Assembly (NCBI GenBank): GCA_038502055.1
Contig: JAXRKN010000041.1
Location: 4,445,501 to 4,509,500, forward strand
Direction of reading: 5' to 3'
DNA: 64,000 nt
From: Tanytarsus gracilentus
Lineage: Eukaryota > Arthropoda > Insecta > Diptera > Chironomidae
The notes below the pieces were generated by a model. The model searched no databases, was not told the origin of the DNA, and worked only from the letters and a program-made list of their open reading frames with translations. This document shows positions 1 to 13,500 of this stretch, piece by piece; the first letter of the stretch is position 1; each line of letters starts with the position of its first letter. The translations under genes and the position numbers were made by a program.

Positions 1-3000
1 TCAACTTATAACACGAAAGCAAATTGGCTCGACGACCACATCAAAAGGGTAAAAAATACTGGAGAGCGTTCAGGACCAGTTGTTCCACTCACTAAAGATG
101 GCCGTGTACCTATAAATGCATATGAACGTGGAATTTATACATTTATAGATGGCAAACCTGTAAGATTGGATTATTTTGAAGAGAATTGGTACGAGCATGA
201 TGGATTTTCAAGGTCATATTGCATTGAATCGAATTATGGTGCTTTATTGGTCCAAGGCAAGAGAGGGTCACAAGGTACAGAGGGGGGTTTGGGGGGTTTA
301 GGTGGCGAAGGTGGATTTGCAGGGAAAATCGATTTAGAAATTAATGATGATCAAGGAAAACCTGTGAAGATTTTTGCTTCTAACGGATCAAATGGTATTA
401 ATGGACTCGGAGGCTACAATGGAATCAATGGTGTTGATGGACGAGATGCTTGGACGTTTGATAATAGAAAATGGACACATCCCAAATATTACGGTTTGGA
501 TTTCAACGAAAAAAATAAATATGAAGTTAGTGAAGTCGATAAGGATGATGAATTTGCGGTTTGGAGTCCATGGCACAATATTTATAAAGCTATCAAACTC
601 AAGAGCACGATTAAGCAAAGCACCTCAGTTAAGCAAAGAAACAAATCAGCTGCAATTCGATCGAGAGCATCTCACGCTAAAACAGCTAGAAAAAAGGCAA
701 CTTTCCATTCAGGTGTTAAAAATCAGTATTCAGAATACCTCAACGAAGCGTTTCTTAAAGATGACTTTTTGAACGAAGAACTGGACCTCACTCTGGACAT
801 GACAAAGACAACAACAAAGAGCAAAGTTAAGACTAAAGTTAAGCAAACATTTAATGACGAAATATTGAGAAATAATCTCAAAGTTGAAGAAGTGATTTTA
901 ACTTTTGATGAAATCAAAGAAATCCTTTTTCAAAATGAGGTTAAATTCTCAACATTTTCTGAAATTCTAAGAAATAACACTCTAAATCTCGATGATTGGT
1001 TAGAGTTGAGACGAAGCTACTGGGAGTTCATTGAAACTTTAACTCAACCCGATGATGCAATGGAAATTTCAGATTCAGATTGTCTTTTCCTCGTTGATGC
1101 TCTAAAAATCGAAAACCCATCTGAATATCTGCTCGATTCTAAACAAGTTTTAAAACTAATCAATGAAAAAATCATTCTTGCTGAAATTTCAAAGGAATTT
1201 CTTATGCAGACTCACGACGATCCAGTAATTTTTCTTCCTCAAGACATTGAATCTAAAATTCCTTATCTCGTCGACAAAAATTACTTCAACGAGAACATTA
1301 CGTGTGTGAACTCGCTGAATGGACTCGGCATTGATTTCGCCACTCTAAATCATTATTTTAATTCAGACAATGAAGAAAATCGAAGACAGATTAGAGCGTT
1401 GTTTACAAAGCTCAAAGAGATTTACTTAGGCTCACGAACCTCATTAAAAAAAGCTAAAGATGCAATCATTAGAATAATTGACGAGTCTAAAAAAATTGAC
1501 AGAAAGCATCTCGATGAGTTTTTTAACGAAACTTCGATAATTTTACATAAACACAAAAACGAAATAAAAGATCTCGAAAATATTCTCGAACAATTCTCAG
1601 AAACGTCTGAAAGCGTGAAAAAACTGTTTGAAAACGAAGAAGTTGCTAAATTTATCGAGAGAAATTTAGTTGAGGAAGGAATTCGATCGCCAATTTATAG
1701 GAAAATTCTTTCCTTTTTGTTCGAAATCAGCTTCAGGATTTTTGTGAGAAACATCGACGGTCAATTATGTGTGACAGAAGAATGCTTGAATGAAGGCTGC
1801 AAAGTCATGGATTTGATTATGGAGAAGGGAAAATTTCATGAGCTTAAGTTTGATGAGAAACGATACAAGAGATTACATCTTAAAATCCACGAAGCTAAAG
1901 CGTTTAACGATAAAATTCCATCTTTTGACAATATAGATGTTAAAACTCAAGAACTGAGTCAGAAAAAAGAAAATCTCCAGAGTCTCGAACACCCAACCGA
2001 TGAAGATCGAAAAGAGATGGAAAAGATAATAAATGAAATTCAAAACAATCAAAAGTTGCTTCAAAAAATTGATTTTCTGAAATTTTTAAAACTCAATCTT
2101 GATTCAAACGTTTTAGTGGATTTCATTCTCAGTTTCTTTAATAAGTTTTTCATCCAACATGAACTTAAATCCGCTCTTCAAGAATTGCCTGCTAAAATCA
2201 TTTTATCCATTGCCGTTCATCTTTTCTACGAAAAAACTTCAATCACAATCCAGGAATTTTCATCGATCATCTTTTCGGTCCTTGAAAGCCCAAAACTGTT
2301 TGACTACTTTGCAGTTAAATTTCTAACCAACGAGCAATCGAAATGGATTATTGAAATCATTCTCCTTCAAATTGAAAACTACTTGAACGAAAGTTTTGAT
2401 ACGAAAGTCTTCCGCGATAATCTCAACAGCTTATCTTACCATCCGATTTTGTTTCTTTTCCTAACAAAACTCGAACAATTAAAGGACAACGAAATGACAC
2501 TGAATGACTTTGAAAAGGTTTTAAAGAACATGCGACATTTTTCCAACTTGACTTTTTCACATTTGTTGACAATTCAGGAGCTCAATTCGTGGCAGCATGT
2601 CATCACCTCCGAATATTGGATTGAAAAGTTTTCATTTCTTTCCGATGCTGAAAGTCCAGTCGTTAACGAGCTTCAGAGTAAATTCGATGCTGAGAGCCTC
2701 GAACGACTTTTAACAATTATGGCAAGTAAGGGAGAAAATTTAGGAAAAGTCGACATTGTTGACTTCCTTAAAAACTTTAACACTGGCGAGTGGATTTTCA
2801 GCGACGAACAATTTGACATTCTTGAAGATAATGATCCAGAAAAGTGGGTTGAGGAAATTAACAAGATTTATACATCCGAAGGTCAGAGAAGTGTCGAGCA
2901 AATTGTCAACTTAGTAAAAGAAAATAAAGACACTTCAGAGTCAATTTGCATGAACATCGAAAAGGTCGCTGATGCCACAAACGATGTGTTGATGGAAGAA

Positions 3001-6000
3001 ATTTCTTCCAACTGCTCAAATTATCGCTTGAGGAACACCCAAATTGTGAGCATTTTAGCATTTCACCAAAGTAAGAAAGGCGCTCTGCTTCAAGTTGGAA
3101 CGGGTGAGGGAAAAACTTTCGTGGGTGCAACTTTTGCACTTCTTAAAGTTCTTAATGGGGAAAAAATTCACATTGTAACAAGTTCGAGTGTGTTAGCGGA
3201 ACGAGACGCAAACGATCCAGAAATCAAAAGAATTTTTAGAAATTTTGGTGTGTTTATTGGACACAACTGCCATGATGACATCGATGTGAGACGACGAACT
3301 TACATGGAGTGTGGCGTAGTTTATGGAACTTTAGGTAACTTCCAACGTGATCATCTTCTGACAGTTTTTTATGACAAAAATATTTTGCCCGCTGAATATC
3401 TTCAAAATGTTCTCGTCGATGAAGTTGATTCGATACTTTTGGATAAAGGAAACAACATTCTTTACCTTTCTAAGGAACTTCCCGATGTTGATGAGCTTGA
3501 AAGTGCTTTTATGTTCATTTGGCAGTGGGTCAATCAAGAAACTGACGATGAACAGTATTTGGATTTTATTCTAAAGTCCGAAAACATTCGTCAAGCTTTT
3601 CTCGATAATTTCTACGGAGTTGTTTTTGAGAGTGACATCAAAGTGATGACAGGCGAAGATCCAAAAGATTTAATGGAATATTTGAAAGCTGAAGAAATTA
3701 TCAATGACGAAGGCACAATTTTAGTTCAAGACTTCACTCTTGAATCTTTGAACATTTCGGAAGACTTAAAATCCAAAATTTCTTACTACATCAAGAAGAA
3801 AATTGAATCGCCAAAAGTTGTAAAAATTCCAAAGTTTTATCACAGCTTCGTGATGCGTTACTTAGACAGATGGATTAAAAGTGCACTGAATGCTGTCTTA
3901 ATGCAAGAAGGTGTTCAATATGTCATTGATAAAGTTTCCGGTGGTTCCACAGTCCAGTCCGATCCGAACATTGTAATTCTTGATGTTGACACTGGAACCG
4001 ACCAAAAGAATTCCGAATGGGATGAAGCGTTGTGTCAATTTTTGCAACTCAAACACGGTTGCAGACTTTCAGAGTTGAGTCTCAAGTCAGTTTTCATCTC
4101 AAATGTTTCCTACTTTAAACTTTACAAAATGAAATACGGCATGACGGGAACTTTAGGTTCAAAAGACGAACGAGATAAATTGAACAAGTTTTATGACCTT
4201 GAGTATGCGACAATTCCATCTTACTTACCCAAGAAATTCACAGAATATGACGCAATTCTCACTAAATCAAACACTGAATGGCTTTCACAGATTGTAAGTG
4301 AAACATCGACCATGATTGGTGAAGGTCGTTCTGTTTTGATTATTTGTAATACAATAAAAAACATTGACTCGGTTGAAAATGCATTTTTTAGCGCTGGCAA
4401 AGACTTTTTCAACGATAAAAACTTGAAAACGTACAAAAGAGATTACGAAGAGTTTAATATCGGCTTTTTATTACCCAAAAAGGTTATAATTGCTACTAAC
4501 TTGGCAGGTCGTGGGACTGACATCAGATTATCTGAAGAGCTAGCACGAAATGGCGGACTTCATGTTGTTCTCACTTACCTTGCACCTAATGTCAGAGTTG
4601 AAAATCAAGCTTTTGGTCGAGCGGCCAGAGCTGGCGCAAAAGGTTCGGCTCGAATGATAATTTTACACAAAACTTCGCAAGTTGTTAAAGATTTAAAGCA
4701 CGAAAGAGATCAGCAAGAATTGATCAGACTTGAAGAAGTGAGCAATTTTTATCAAAAGTTTATCACAGTTGAAGAGAAATTCTTTAAAGAATTTTTAGAT
4801 GCATACAAAAAGTTTTCAGCTGATCTTGAAGAAGTTGATAAAGAACTTAAAGAAATTTTCCTTGAAAATGTGAAAGTTTTGTGGTCACTTTGGCTCGACG
4901 AGAACTCAGAGCGTTTAAATAATTTTGACCGACACAAAGCTGAAGTTGAAGAATCGTTCAAAAATTTCATTGAAAATTCAACAAAAATTGATCCACTCGA
5001 TGCTGAACTCCATCCAACCTTAAGGCTCGAAGTTTTCAAACATTTTTACAAATCAAATGACTTTGAAAGTGCTTCAAAGATTTTAAACGGAGATTGCGAA
5101 GGTTTACTTGGTTTTGAGTATAATAAAATTTTGATGATACTCAACGATGATTCGAGTTTAAATGAGAATCAAGTTAAAAAAATAAGAAGAACAATTAAAA
5201 AGTTCAATGAGTTTGACAATGATCGGAATGATCGCGTGAATTTGGTTAAAATCATAAAGGAAAAATATCGATGCACTTTAAGGCCATTAAACGGTTACGA
5301 AAATCAACTTAAAGAGCTTAACGAAGTCAATCAGATTTTCATCGAGAGCCTTCAATCTATTTTGGGAACTGGAATCACTCCCGAGAGTTTCAACTGCAGT
5401 CCATTCAGCAATTTCTTGTACAAAGAAGGTTTTTATGAATTCTTAACTAAAAACGGTTACATTGAAAAACCAACAGTGGATGACTTCATCGATGCATCAA
5501 ATTTAGAAGAAATCTCTAAAAAGTACCAAGTTGATTCAACAAAACTTCTCAATTTCTTATCACAAAAATCATCCCAAACTGTTGAGTCCTTTAACGATTT
5601 CGCAAATGAACTCAGAGAAGTTCTCGAGTTTCCTTCACTTGAAGATTTTTGGGAAATTTTATCAGTCGAAAACCTCCTGATAAATCAAGTTGAATACGCG
5701 TTGATTGATCTTGAGACACTTCACGACTTTTCGCCTTTCCTAAAAGAAGAATGCCATAAAAAGTTCGATAAGTTACAAATCGAGTTGAAAACCTTTACGA
5801 ATTGCGAGATTTTCATGACAAACATCTGCGAGGATATCAAAAAAGTTAACACTTCTAAAGTTCTCGCGATAGTTCACAATCACGAAATTAAATCTGATGA
5901 ATTGTTTCAAGAATTAGTTCGCAATAATCTCGTTGAGTTTAACAAAAAAGCAATTTTTAATTTTAATTGCTATGAAGAAATTAAATCGAGTTTAAAGTTT

Positions 6001-9000
6001 GATAAATTTGATTCGATTGATGAAAGTAATTTTGATTTTATCGAACACGCAGAAATTCGATGTCAAGTCGTTGAAAGATTAAGAGAGCAAAATATTTTAA
6101 ATTCAGATTTGAGTTTAAATTACGAAAATTTATCGCACTTAAATCTCGAAGAAAATTTCGTCTACGAAATGCAAGTTGAGGAAGTTTTAAGATCAAACTT
6201 TATGTACAGAATCGTTTTAGAGAATTTACTCGAGAAAATGCGCGAAAATTCACTAAACATTTCGATAAACTTGTACGCTAATCCTCACATGATGATGGTT
6301 CATGATTTGATTGAAAATTTCATAATTCAACCATCAAAAGTTGACTCGGATAAACTGGAAGAGTTGGAATATGAAGAAATCTTTTCAGAGTTCGTTGACA
6401 AAAATTTTTTGATTGATTTTCTCCAAAAAGGTTTCAATGCAAATTTAGCTCTACCAAAAAACCTCAACTTTGAAGCTTTAGTTCGAGATTTGATTGAAAG
6501 TAAAGTTCTTTTAGAGTTGAAAGAAGAAAACTTGAATGAGTATCAAGAACACACAAAAGAGAGCATTGCATGTATTAAAGACAGACTCTGTGATGTCAGT
6601 TTTATTCCTCTCGTAGTGTTTAAGTTAGACAATGAAATGTCATCTAGATTTAAGCACGTTGAAGAATCTGTAAAATTAATGTTAAGGCGTCGAGATGAAA
6701 TTGCAGCCAACAAAAGTGTCATCGTAAAAATCTTACAAGATGCAGTTCCTAAATTTGATACATTTGAATCACCTGTTCCAGTCTTAATTCCAGTTGAGAA
6801 TTTATCGAATTCATTAAATCCCGATGCAATTGAGTGCATGAAGCTCAAAGGACTCGACTGTGTCATCGGAGTTCAAGAGGAAAAATTTACGCATCACTTT
6901 TGGCTCAACATGCTCATTATTATGTTAACAACTTTGATTCAAACTGCGCTCGCAATTAAATTCTTCATGCTGAAAAAATACTCCGACTCTGTTTTCTTGT
7001 TCTTTCAAGCAATGCAAGATATAATTTTCATCTTAAACTCCTTAAAGCTCGGAACATTCAGCTGGAAAGATCATGCAAGATTCAAGACTTCAAACCTGAT
7101 TTTCAGAAACATTTACGCCACTTCAATCATTCAATTGTTTAAAACTTTCAGGCGAAAGCAAAGACAAGACAAATCCTACAAACTCAAACCTAAAGAAGTC
7201 TCTCATCAAAGTGAAATTATCTCGACAAAAGCTTTGCTAAAAGTTAACAAACTAAATCTAGTTCGGTCAACTATAAATGCGACAACGACTGCGGAAATGT
7301 CACAGAGACTCGACTACATTGTCATAAATGCGGTTGAATCGTTAGCGATGAAAATTAAAAAAATTTGGACCGGAAGTTTCTATGGTAAGAACGCAAATTT
7401 TTAATTTTATTAAAATTGTTGAAAATTTATTAATTTTTAATTTTAAACAAAATATTTTTAGATAAATTCATCAATCACGAACTCAACCAAAAAACGATCG
7501 AACGTCTTTTAAAACGCAAAAGTGAAGAAAAGTCAGAGGAATTAATTATTTCAACCTTCACCAAGATTCATCAGGAGAAAGATTATTTTAAAATGTTCAC
7601 GCGAGCGTTGACCGATAAAGTTTTAGAAAGTTTGAAAATCAATTTGCAAACTTTCGATGGAGAAACTCAAATTCAAAATATTTCATTCGACGAAGCTCTC
7701 ACCGGCTCTCCAACGACAATCCTGAATCAAATCATTGCCGTATTTCTTAACGATCTCAATAGCAGTCTCAGTGATGAAATCGACGGAAAGAGTTTAAGTG
7801 AAATCCATAACAGCGATGAATTCAAAAAATACATTCAACTCGAGATCGGCGACATGATGTGGAAAAAGCTCAATGAGAACATCGACTGCAATGTTAAATT
7901 GCCTGCATTAAAGCTCGCCGCCAACAAAGCAGACTCACTCATTGCTCGAGAATTTTCATCTCAAGTCAAAGAAAACCGTCAAAAGAAAAATTGCTCGAGA
8001 GACGCGATCGCGAAAAATCTCGAAAGCATCAAACTCGAAGCTCCAACAGTTGACGATGATTTGCAAGATAATTTTATCAAAAAAGCGATTAAGATTCGAA
8101 AAACAGCGAAAAATTTGGAAACAATCGCGAGTTTGAGCACGCTGAAAATTCCAATGGAAATTATCGAGCTTGAGGCGGCCGCGAGAGTTCTAAAAGTTAA
8201 ACTTTTAATTCAGCTCAGCGACATCGTTCATGAGTTTGGTGACGAAGGCTGTAAAGTTGTTCGAATCGATGTTAAAGATGGTCATTTTACAATTGACAAT
8301 CACAGCCGACCAATCATAACCTACGAAACTATTTTTGCGAGCTTAAAGAGCAAAATCAACATGGAAGAGTTCACAATCATCAAATTCAAGAATGAAGTCG
8401 TCAAAAAACTTACGCAAAATGACATGAAAGTGATTTATGATGAGCGACGAAAAAAGTTCTCACGACAAATCGGCTTCTACGGTATCAAAGAATGCTACAA
8501 TCTCTCAACCTTGACAGGCTCAAAACGATTCGCAAATTTCAAATTTTTTGTTAAAATTAAAACTTTTAATGGATTAAAAAACGAAAGTTATCTCCTCAAG
8601 CCCAACCAAGATCTTCGATCGTTTGACAAAAATGACGACGCTAAGACTGTTGACACCCACAAAACGTTCAATAAACTTAGAGCTGATGCTGTCGCCCTGA
8701 CATTGGAAAAAATCAATGAAATTTGTCAAAAAAGATTTCTTACAAAATTGGTGTTGGAGGATTTTGCCGTGTCAAAAGCAATTCCGATTTTAGCTCTCAG
8801 ACGAGATTTTGTTTATATGCCAGTTGAAATTAAAACTTACAAAAGAAAGGAAAAGTTCTCGGTAAAAATCAGTTTCGACTTACAGAACGGAGATCAAAAT
8901 GAACCAGAGGTAAATTTGCGTTTATTTTTAAAATTTGTAGCATAAATTCATAATTTTTCTCTCTATTTATTTTTAGATTCCAAGAGTTACTGCTGAACTA

Positions 9001-9378
9001 ACATACAATGATTACGACAAAATTCCTAATGTCATATTTTTCAAGACTTTAATACCCGCGATGAGTAAAAAGGCAGACACTGATGTGCTGCCAATCGAAA
9101 ACTCACCCATTGTTGTTCTTCGATCAGATTTCACTACTGGAAATGATTTCATTGATCTCGTAAAGATTTTTAATAAGAAATACTCGGATATCAAACTGGT
9201 GACTGCGATTGATGATGATGAAAATTTACCAGATAAAAAAAATGGCGATTATATGACAAAATATCCGTATGAGTTTGGAAAACTTGACGACAACGATTAC
9301 TACACGAGAGAAATCAGAGAAAAATGTCTCGATTCGAATCATAAATCGAAGTGGAGTTCAAAAAATAAGAAACGATAA
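1..9378 (+). CDS. SecA-type DEAD motor giant protein (5' end outside window)
   Basis: The reading frame is open from base 1, so the start lies upstream. Three exons join in frame: 1-7384, 7462-8909 and 8977-9378 (TAA). The introns are 77 and 67 bp with GT..AG ends (GTAAGA donor, TTTTTAG acceptors). At least 3077 residues are encoded. The SecA motor motifs are all visible: Walker A GTGEGKT (3097-3117), SecA-like VYGTLGNFQRD (about 3319-3351), Walker B DEVD (3418-3429), GMTGT (4138-4152), ATNLAGRGTDI (4492-4524) and QAFGRAARAG (about 4606-4635). Codons upstream encode a Gly-rich stretch (about 262-450). Long charged helical regions flank the motor. A hydrophobic pair near 6898-7050 could be membrane segments. 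In bacteria SecA drives preprotein export; the role of this eukaryotic protein is unknown and I infer only an ATP-dependent motor. Bacterial SecA is about 800-900 residues, so most of this protein is extra. Confidence 0.88.
262..450 (+). other. Gly-rich collagen-like segment of the SecA-type protein
   Basis: Within the giant protein this stretch encodes closely spaced glycines (for example GGLGGLGGEGGFAG, then NGINGLGGYNGINGVDG). It is not a regular Gly-X-Y triplet for long and looks like a flexible or structural linker rather than true collagen. It lies well upstream of the motor domain. Confidence 0.6.
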
Positions 9379-10566
9379 AAAAATTACAAGATTTTAAATT
9401 TTTATATTTTTATAAAAAAATATTTTTGTGAAACTAATTTTAAATCATAACAAAAAACTTTCTTTATTAAATTTATTTTGGTATAGTTTCAACTTGAAAT
9501 CATAAATTAGATAAAAAAATATTAGTCAAGAGTGTCAGAAATCATGAACTAAATGGTCTGGAAACTGGTTTAAAAATCAGGATTAAAATTTTATTAGAAT
9601 CTGTCAAATGTAAACTTCAAACTTCTCGTAAATTTTTTAATTTAATAAATTTTAATTTCATTTTTTTAAATTTTAAAAAATTCAATTTCAACTTACCATG
9701 GTTAAAGTTCAACCGAGTTTGCTGCTCATTTTTAACCTCTTTAATTTTCAACTTCTGGTCCCATAGATTTTTAATATTACCTGTAGTAAATCAGAAAATT
9801 TTTTCATACGATTTTATATGTGAGTGCTTTTTAAATTAATTTTCTATATTCTGAGTTCAGTAAATTGTTAAGCAATTAATGATCAACTAGTTGCAACTAG
9901 AAGTTTTAATCTATGTGAATGAAAAATAATCTTGACAATAAAAAATATCTAAATATTTTTAATAAATTTTTTTTAATTTTTAAAAAACTCACAAAATGAC
10001 AATTTAAAACTGAAACGCTTAAGAAAGAACAAAATATTCACTTGCATGTATTTTTAGTATTCTTAGCAACTAAAAAATAATAAAATTAAATTTAAATTTA
10101 TCAAAAATCAAAACAAATTTAATTCTTAAAAACTTTTTTTTCGTGCATATAGGAAATTCACTTTTATTTCAGAACTTTTTTCATCTCGTACATTAACAAA
10201 ATTTAATATTAACATTTTCAAGTAAAAAAGCCATTAAATGAAAAGTGACGTGTGCAATAGGAAAGGAGGGGAAAGTAGGAAGCCTCAAATAAATTTCACC
10301 ATCAAAGATTTAAAAGCAACAAAAATTTTGGATTTTCCGCAGTGAAAAATAGACAAAAGACCAAAAACAGAAAAGAGCTTTGCGGATAAAGGAAGGGATT
10401 TTGGTTTTTTAAAGGGCAATTTTTCACAATCTATAAAATTCCTCATCTTTTTGTGCTTCAACATTTTCTTCATGGATATTTCTTAAAATTAATTCACCAC
10501 ACTAATCATAAATTATTTTTCAACTGTTGAGCTTAATTGACTAAGAGCTTAATTTACAAAAAAAAG
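9379..10566. other. AT-rich intergenic region between SecA-type gene and silk gene
   Basis: The two genes converge on this 1.2-kb spacer, so it should hold both 3' untranslated regions. Homopolymer A/T runs dominate. I see no ORF with splice or codon support, no RNA gene and no convincing poly(A) signal close to either stop. A short GGAAAGGAGGGGAAAG purine tract lies near 10260. Confidence 0.6.
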
Positions 10567-13500
10567 TTATTGATCTTGTTCGCCGTCCTGGTGATTCTTG
10601 AGAATACCAGTTACAGCGTCAAGAGCACTCCTCATAATTCCGGAAATTTCTTCCTTTTCGCTTGCATTCAATGAACCGTCAATAGTCTCGACAACATCCT
10701 GATTTTCATCGGACTTGAAGAGTTTTACGAGAACTTCGTAATTGCTTTCACTTGCTGAATCTTCACATTCGATTGATGAACCTTCAGGACAATCACATTC
10801 TTCCTTGACACACTCCTTGTCATAAGTTTCACGCAAGAAATATTTGAGGAGAACATCGATGATTAAATTGCGTCGTTTGCAGTCTGGTGAACACTTGCAC
10901 TTGCAAGCTTCTAGAAAAAAAAAATTAAGACATTTTAAAATTTATTAATTACTAAAATTATTTGATTTAAACTCACTTTTAGTTGTTTCCTCGCTGCTCT
11001 CACTTGATTCAATGCAAGTTGTTCTAATTTCCTCGCTGCTTTCACTTGATTCAATGCAAGTTGTTCTAATTTCCTCGCTGCTTTCACTCGATTCATCGCA
11101 AGTTGTTCTAATTTCCTCATCGGACTCGCTTGATTCAATGCAAGTTGTGGCTTCATTTTCGTAGATGCATTTGCATGATTCATAATTAAATTCACCGCCA
11201 TTTTCTTCACACTTTGCTGCTCTCTTTCGTTTCATTGCATCGTCGCAAATTTCTTCACTTTCAGAGCTGCTTGATTCAATGCAAGTTGTGGCTTCATTCG
11301 AATAACTTTCTTTACTTGAAGAAAATTCAATTTTCTCATAGCTCTGGCTGATTTCGGTTCTTTCGTAGCTTCGCGATATTTCAATTCTTGAAGAGGAATG
11401 ACTTACGCGGTGGCATCTGCAAGTTGAAGATGAAAATCGGCCATTACATTTTCTTTTAAGTTCTTCTCTCATTGCGCTATCGCAAATTTCTTCACTGCTG
11501 CTTTCACTTTCGCTAGATTCAATGCAAGTTGTCGGTCTTTCAATCACAGTCGATTCTTCACTTTCACTTGATTCTATGCAAGTTGTTGGTCGCTCAGGAG
11601 TGAGTTCATAACTAGAGCTTGATGATTCTCTTCTTGATTCCTTCTTATATTCAGTAGATTTGCTGATTTCGGTTCTTTCAATGCTTGTACTGCTTTCTGA
11701 ATTTTCAATGACAGTTCTACGACTTGAATATTCGCAGCGGCATGTGTTTGATGTCCATGATCCTTCTCTACCTTCGCATCTGACTGCACCTTCACGTCTG
11801 CTATCGGAATTACAATCGCTATCGATTGAAACAATGACAACAGTTCTTGAGCTTGATGTTGATGAAGATTTTCTAGTGATACGGCTTGTGGACTTGCGAT
11901 ATTCGGCACTGCTATCAACTTCACGTACTGACTCTTTTTTATATTCAGTAGATTTGCTGATTTCGGTTCTTTCAATGCTTGTACTGCTTTCTGATTTTTC
12001 AATGACTGTTCTACGACTTGAATATTCGCAGCGGCATGTGTTTGATGTCCATGATCCTTCTCTACCTTCGCATCTGACTGCACCTTCACGTCTGCTATCG
12101 GAATTACAGTCGCTATCGATTGAAACAATGACAACAGTTCTTGAGCTTGATGTTGATGAAGATTTTCTAGTGATACGGCTTGTGGACTTGCGATATTCGG
12201 CACTGCTATCAACTTCACGTACTGATTCCTTTTTATATTCAGTAGATTTGCTGATTTCGGTTCTTTCAATGCTTGTACTGCTTTCTGATTTTTCAATGAC
12301 TGTTCTACGACTTGAATATTCGCAGCGGCATGTGTTTGATGTCCATGATCCCTCTCTACCTTCGCATCTGACTGCACCTTCACGTCTGCTATCGGAATTA
12401 CAATCGCTATCGATTGAAACAATGACAACAGTTCTTGAGCTTGATGTTGATGAAGATTTTCTAGTGATACGGCTTGTGGACTTGCGATATTCGGCACTGC
12501 TATCAACTTCACGTACTGACTCTTTTTTATATTCAGTAGATTTGCTGATTTCGGTTCTTTCAATGCTTGTACTGCTTTCTGATTTTTCAATGACTGTTCT
12601 ACGACTTGAATATTCGCAGCGGCATGTGTTTGATGTCCATGATCCTTCTCTACCTTCGCATCTGACTGCACCTTCACGTCTGCTATCGGAATTACAATCG
12701 CTATCGATTGAAACAATGACAACAGTTCTTGAGCTTGATGTTGATGAAGATTTTCTAGTGATACGGCTTGTGGACTTGCGATATTCGGCACTGCTATCAA
12801 CTTCACGTACTGACTCTTTTTTATATTCAGTAGATTTGCTGATTTCGGTTCTTTCAATGCTTGTACTGCTTTCTGATTTTTCAATGACAGTTCTACGACT
12901 TGAATATTCGCAGCGGCATGTGTTTGATGTCCATGATCCTTCTCTACCTTCGCATCTGACTGCACCTTCACGTCTGCTATCGGAATTACAATCGCTATCG
13001 ATTGAAACAATGACAACAGTTCTTGAGCTTGATGTTGATGAAGATTTTCTAGTGATACGGCTTGTGGACTTGCGATATTCGGCACTGCTATCAACTTCAC
13101 GTACTGATTCTTTTTTATATTCAGTAGATTTGCTGATTTCGGTTCTTTCAATGCTTGTACTGCTTTCTGATTTTTCAATGACTGTTCTACGACTTGAATA
13201 TTCGCAGCGGCATGTGTTTGATGTCCATGATCCTTCTCTACCTTCGCATCTGACTGCACCTTCACGTCTGCTATCGGAATTACAATCGCTATCGATTGAA
13301 ACAATGACAACAGTTCTTGAGCTTGATGTTGATGAAGATTTTCTAGTGATACGGCTTGTGGACTTGCGATATTCGGCACTGCTATCAACTTCACGTACTG
13401 ATTCCTTCTTATATTCAGTAGATTTGCTGATTTCGGTTCTTTCAATGCTTGTACTGCTTTCTGATTTTTCAATGACTGTTCTACGACTTGAATATTCGCA

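Noticed and set aside
1..9378. Bacterial contamination or symbiont insertion for the SecA-type gene
   Set aside because: Two short AT-rich introns with good GT-AG sites restore frame exactly, base composition matches the surroundings, and the protein is far larger than any bacterial SecA.
9699..9767. 22-codon ORF MVKVQPSLLLIFNLF
   Set aside because: Too short, no upstream or downstream coding support; expected by chance in AT-rich DNA.
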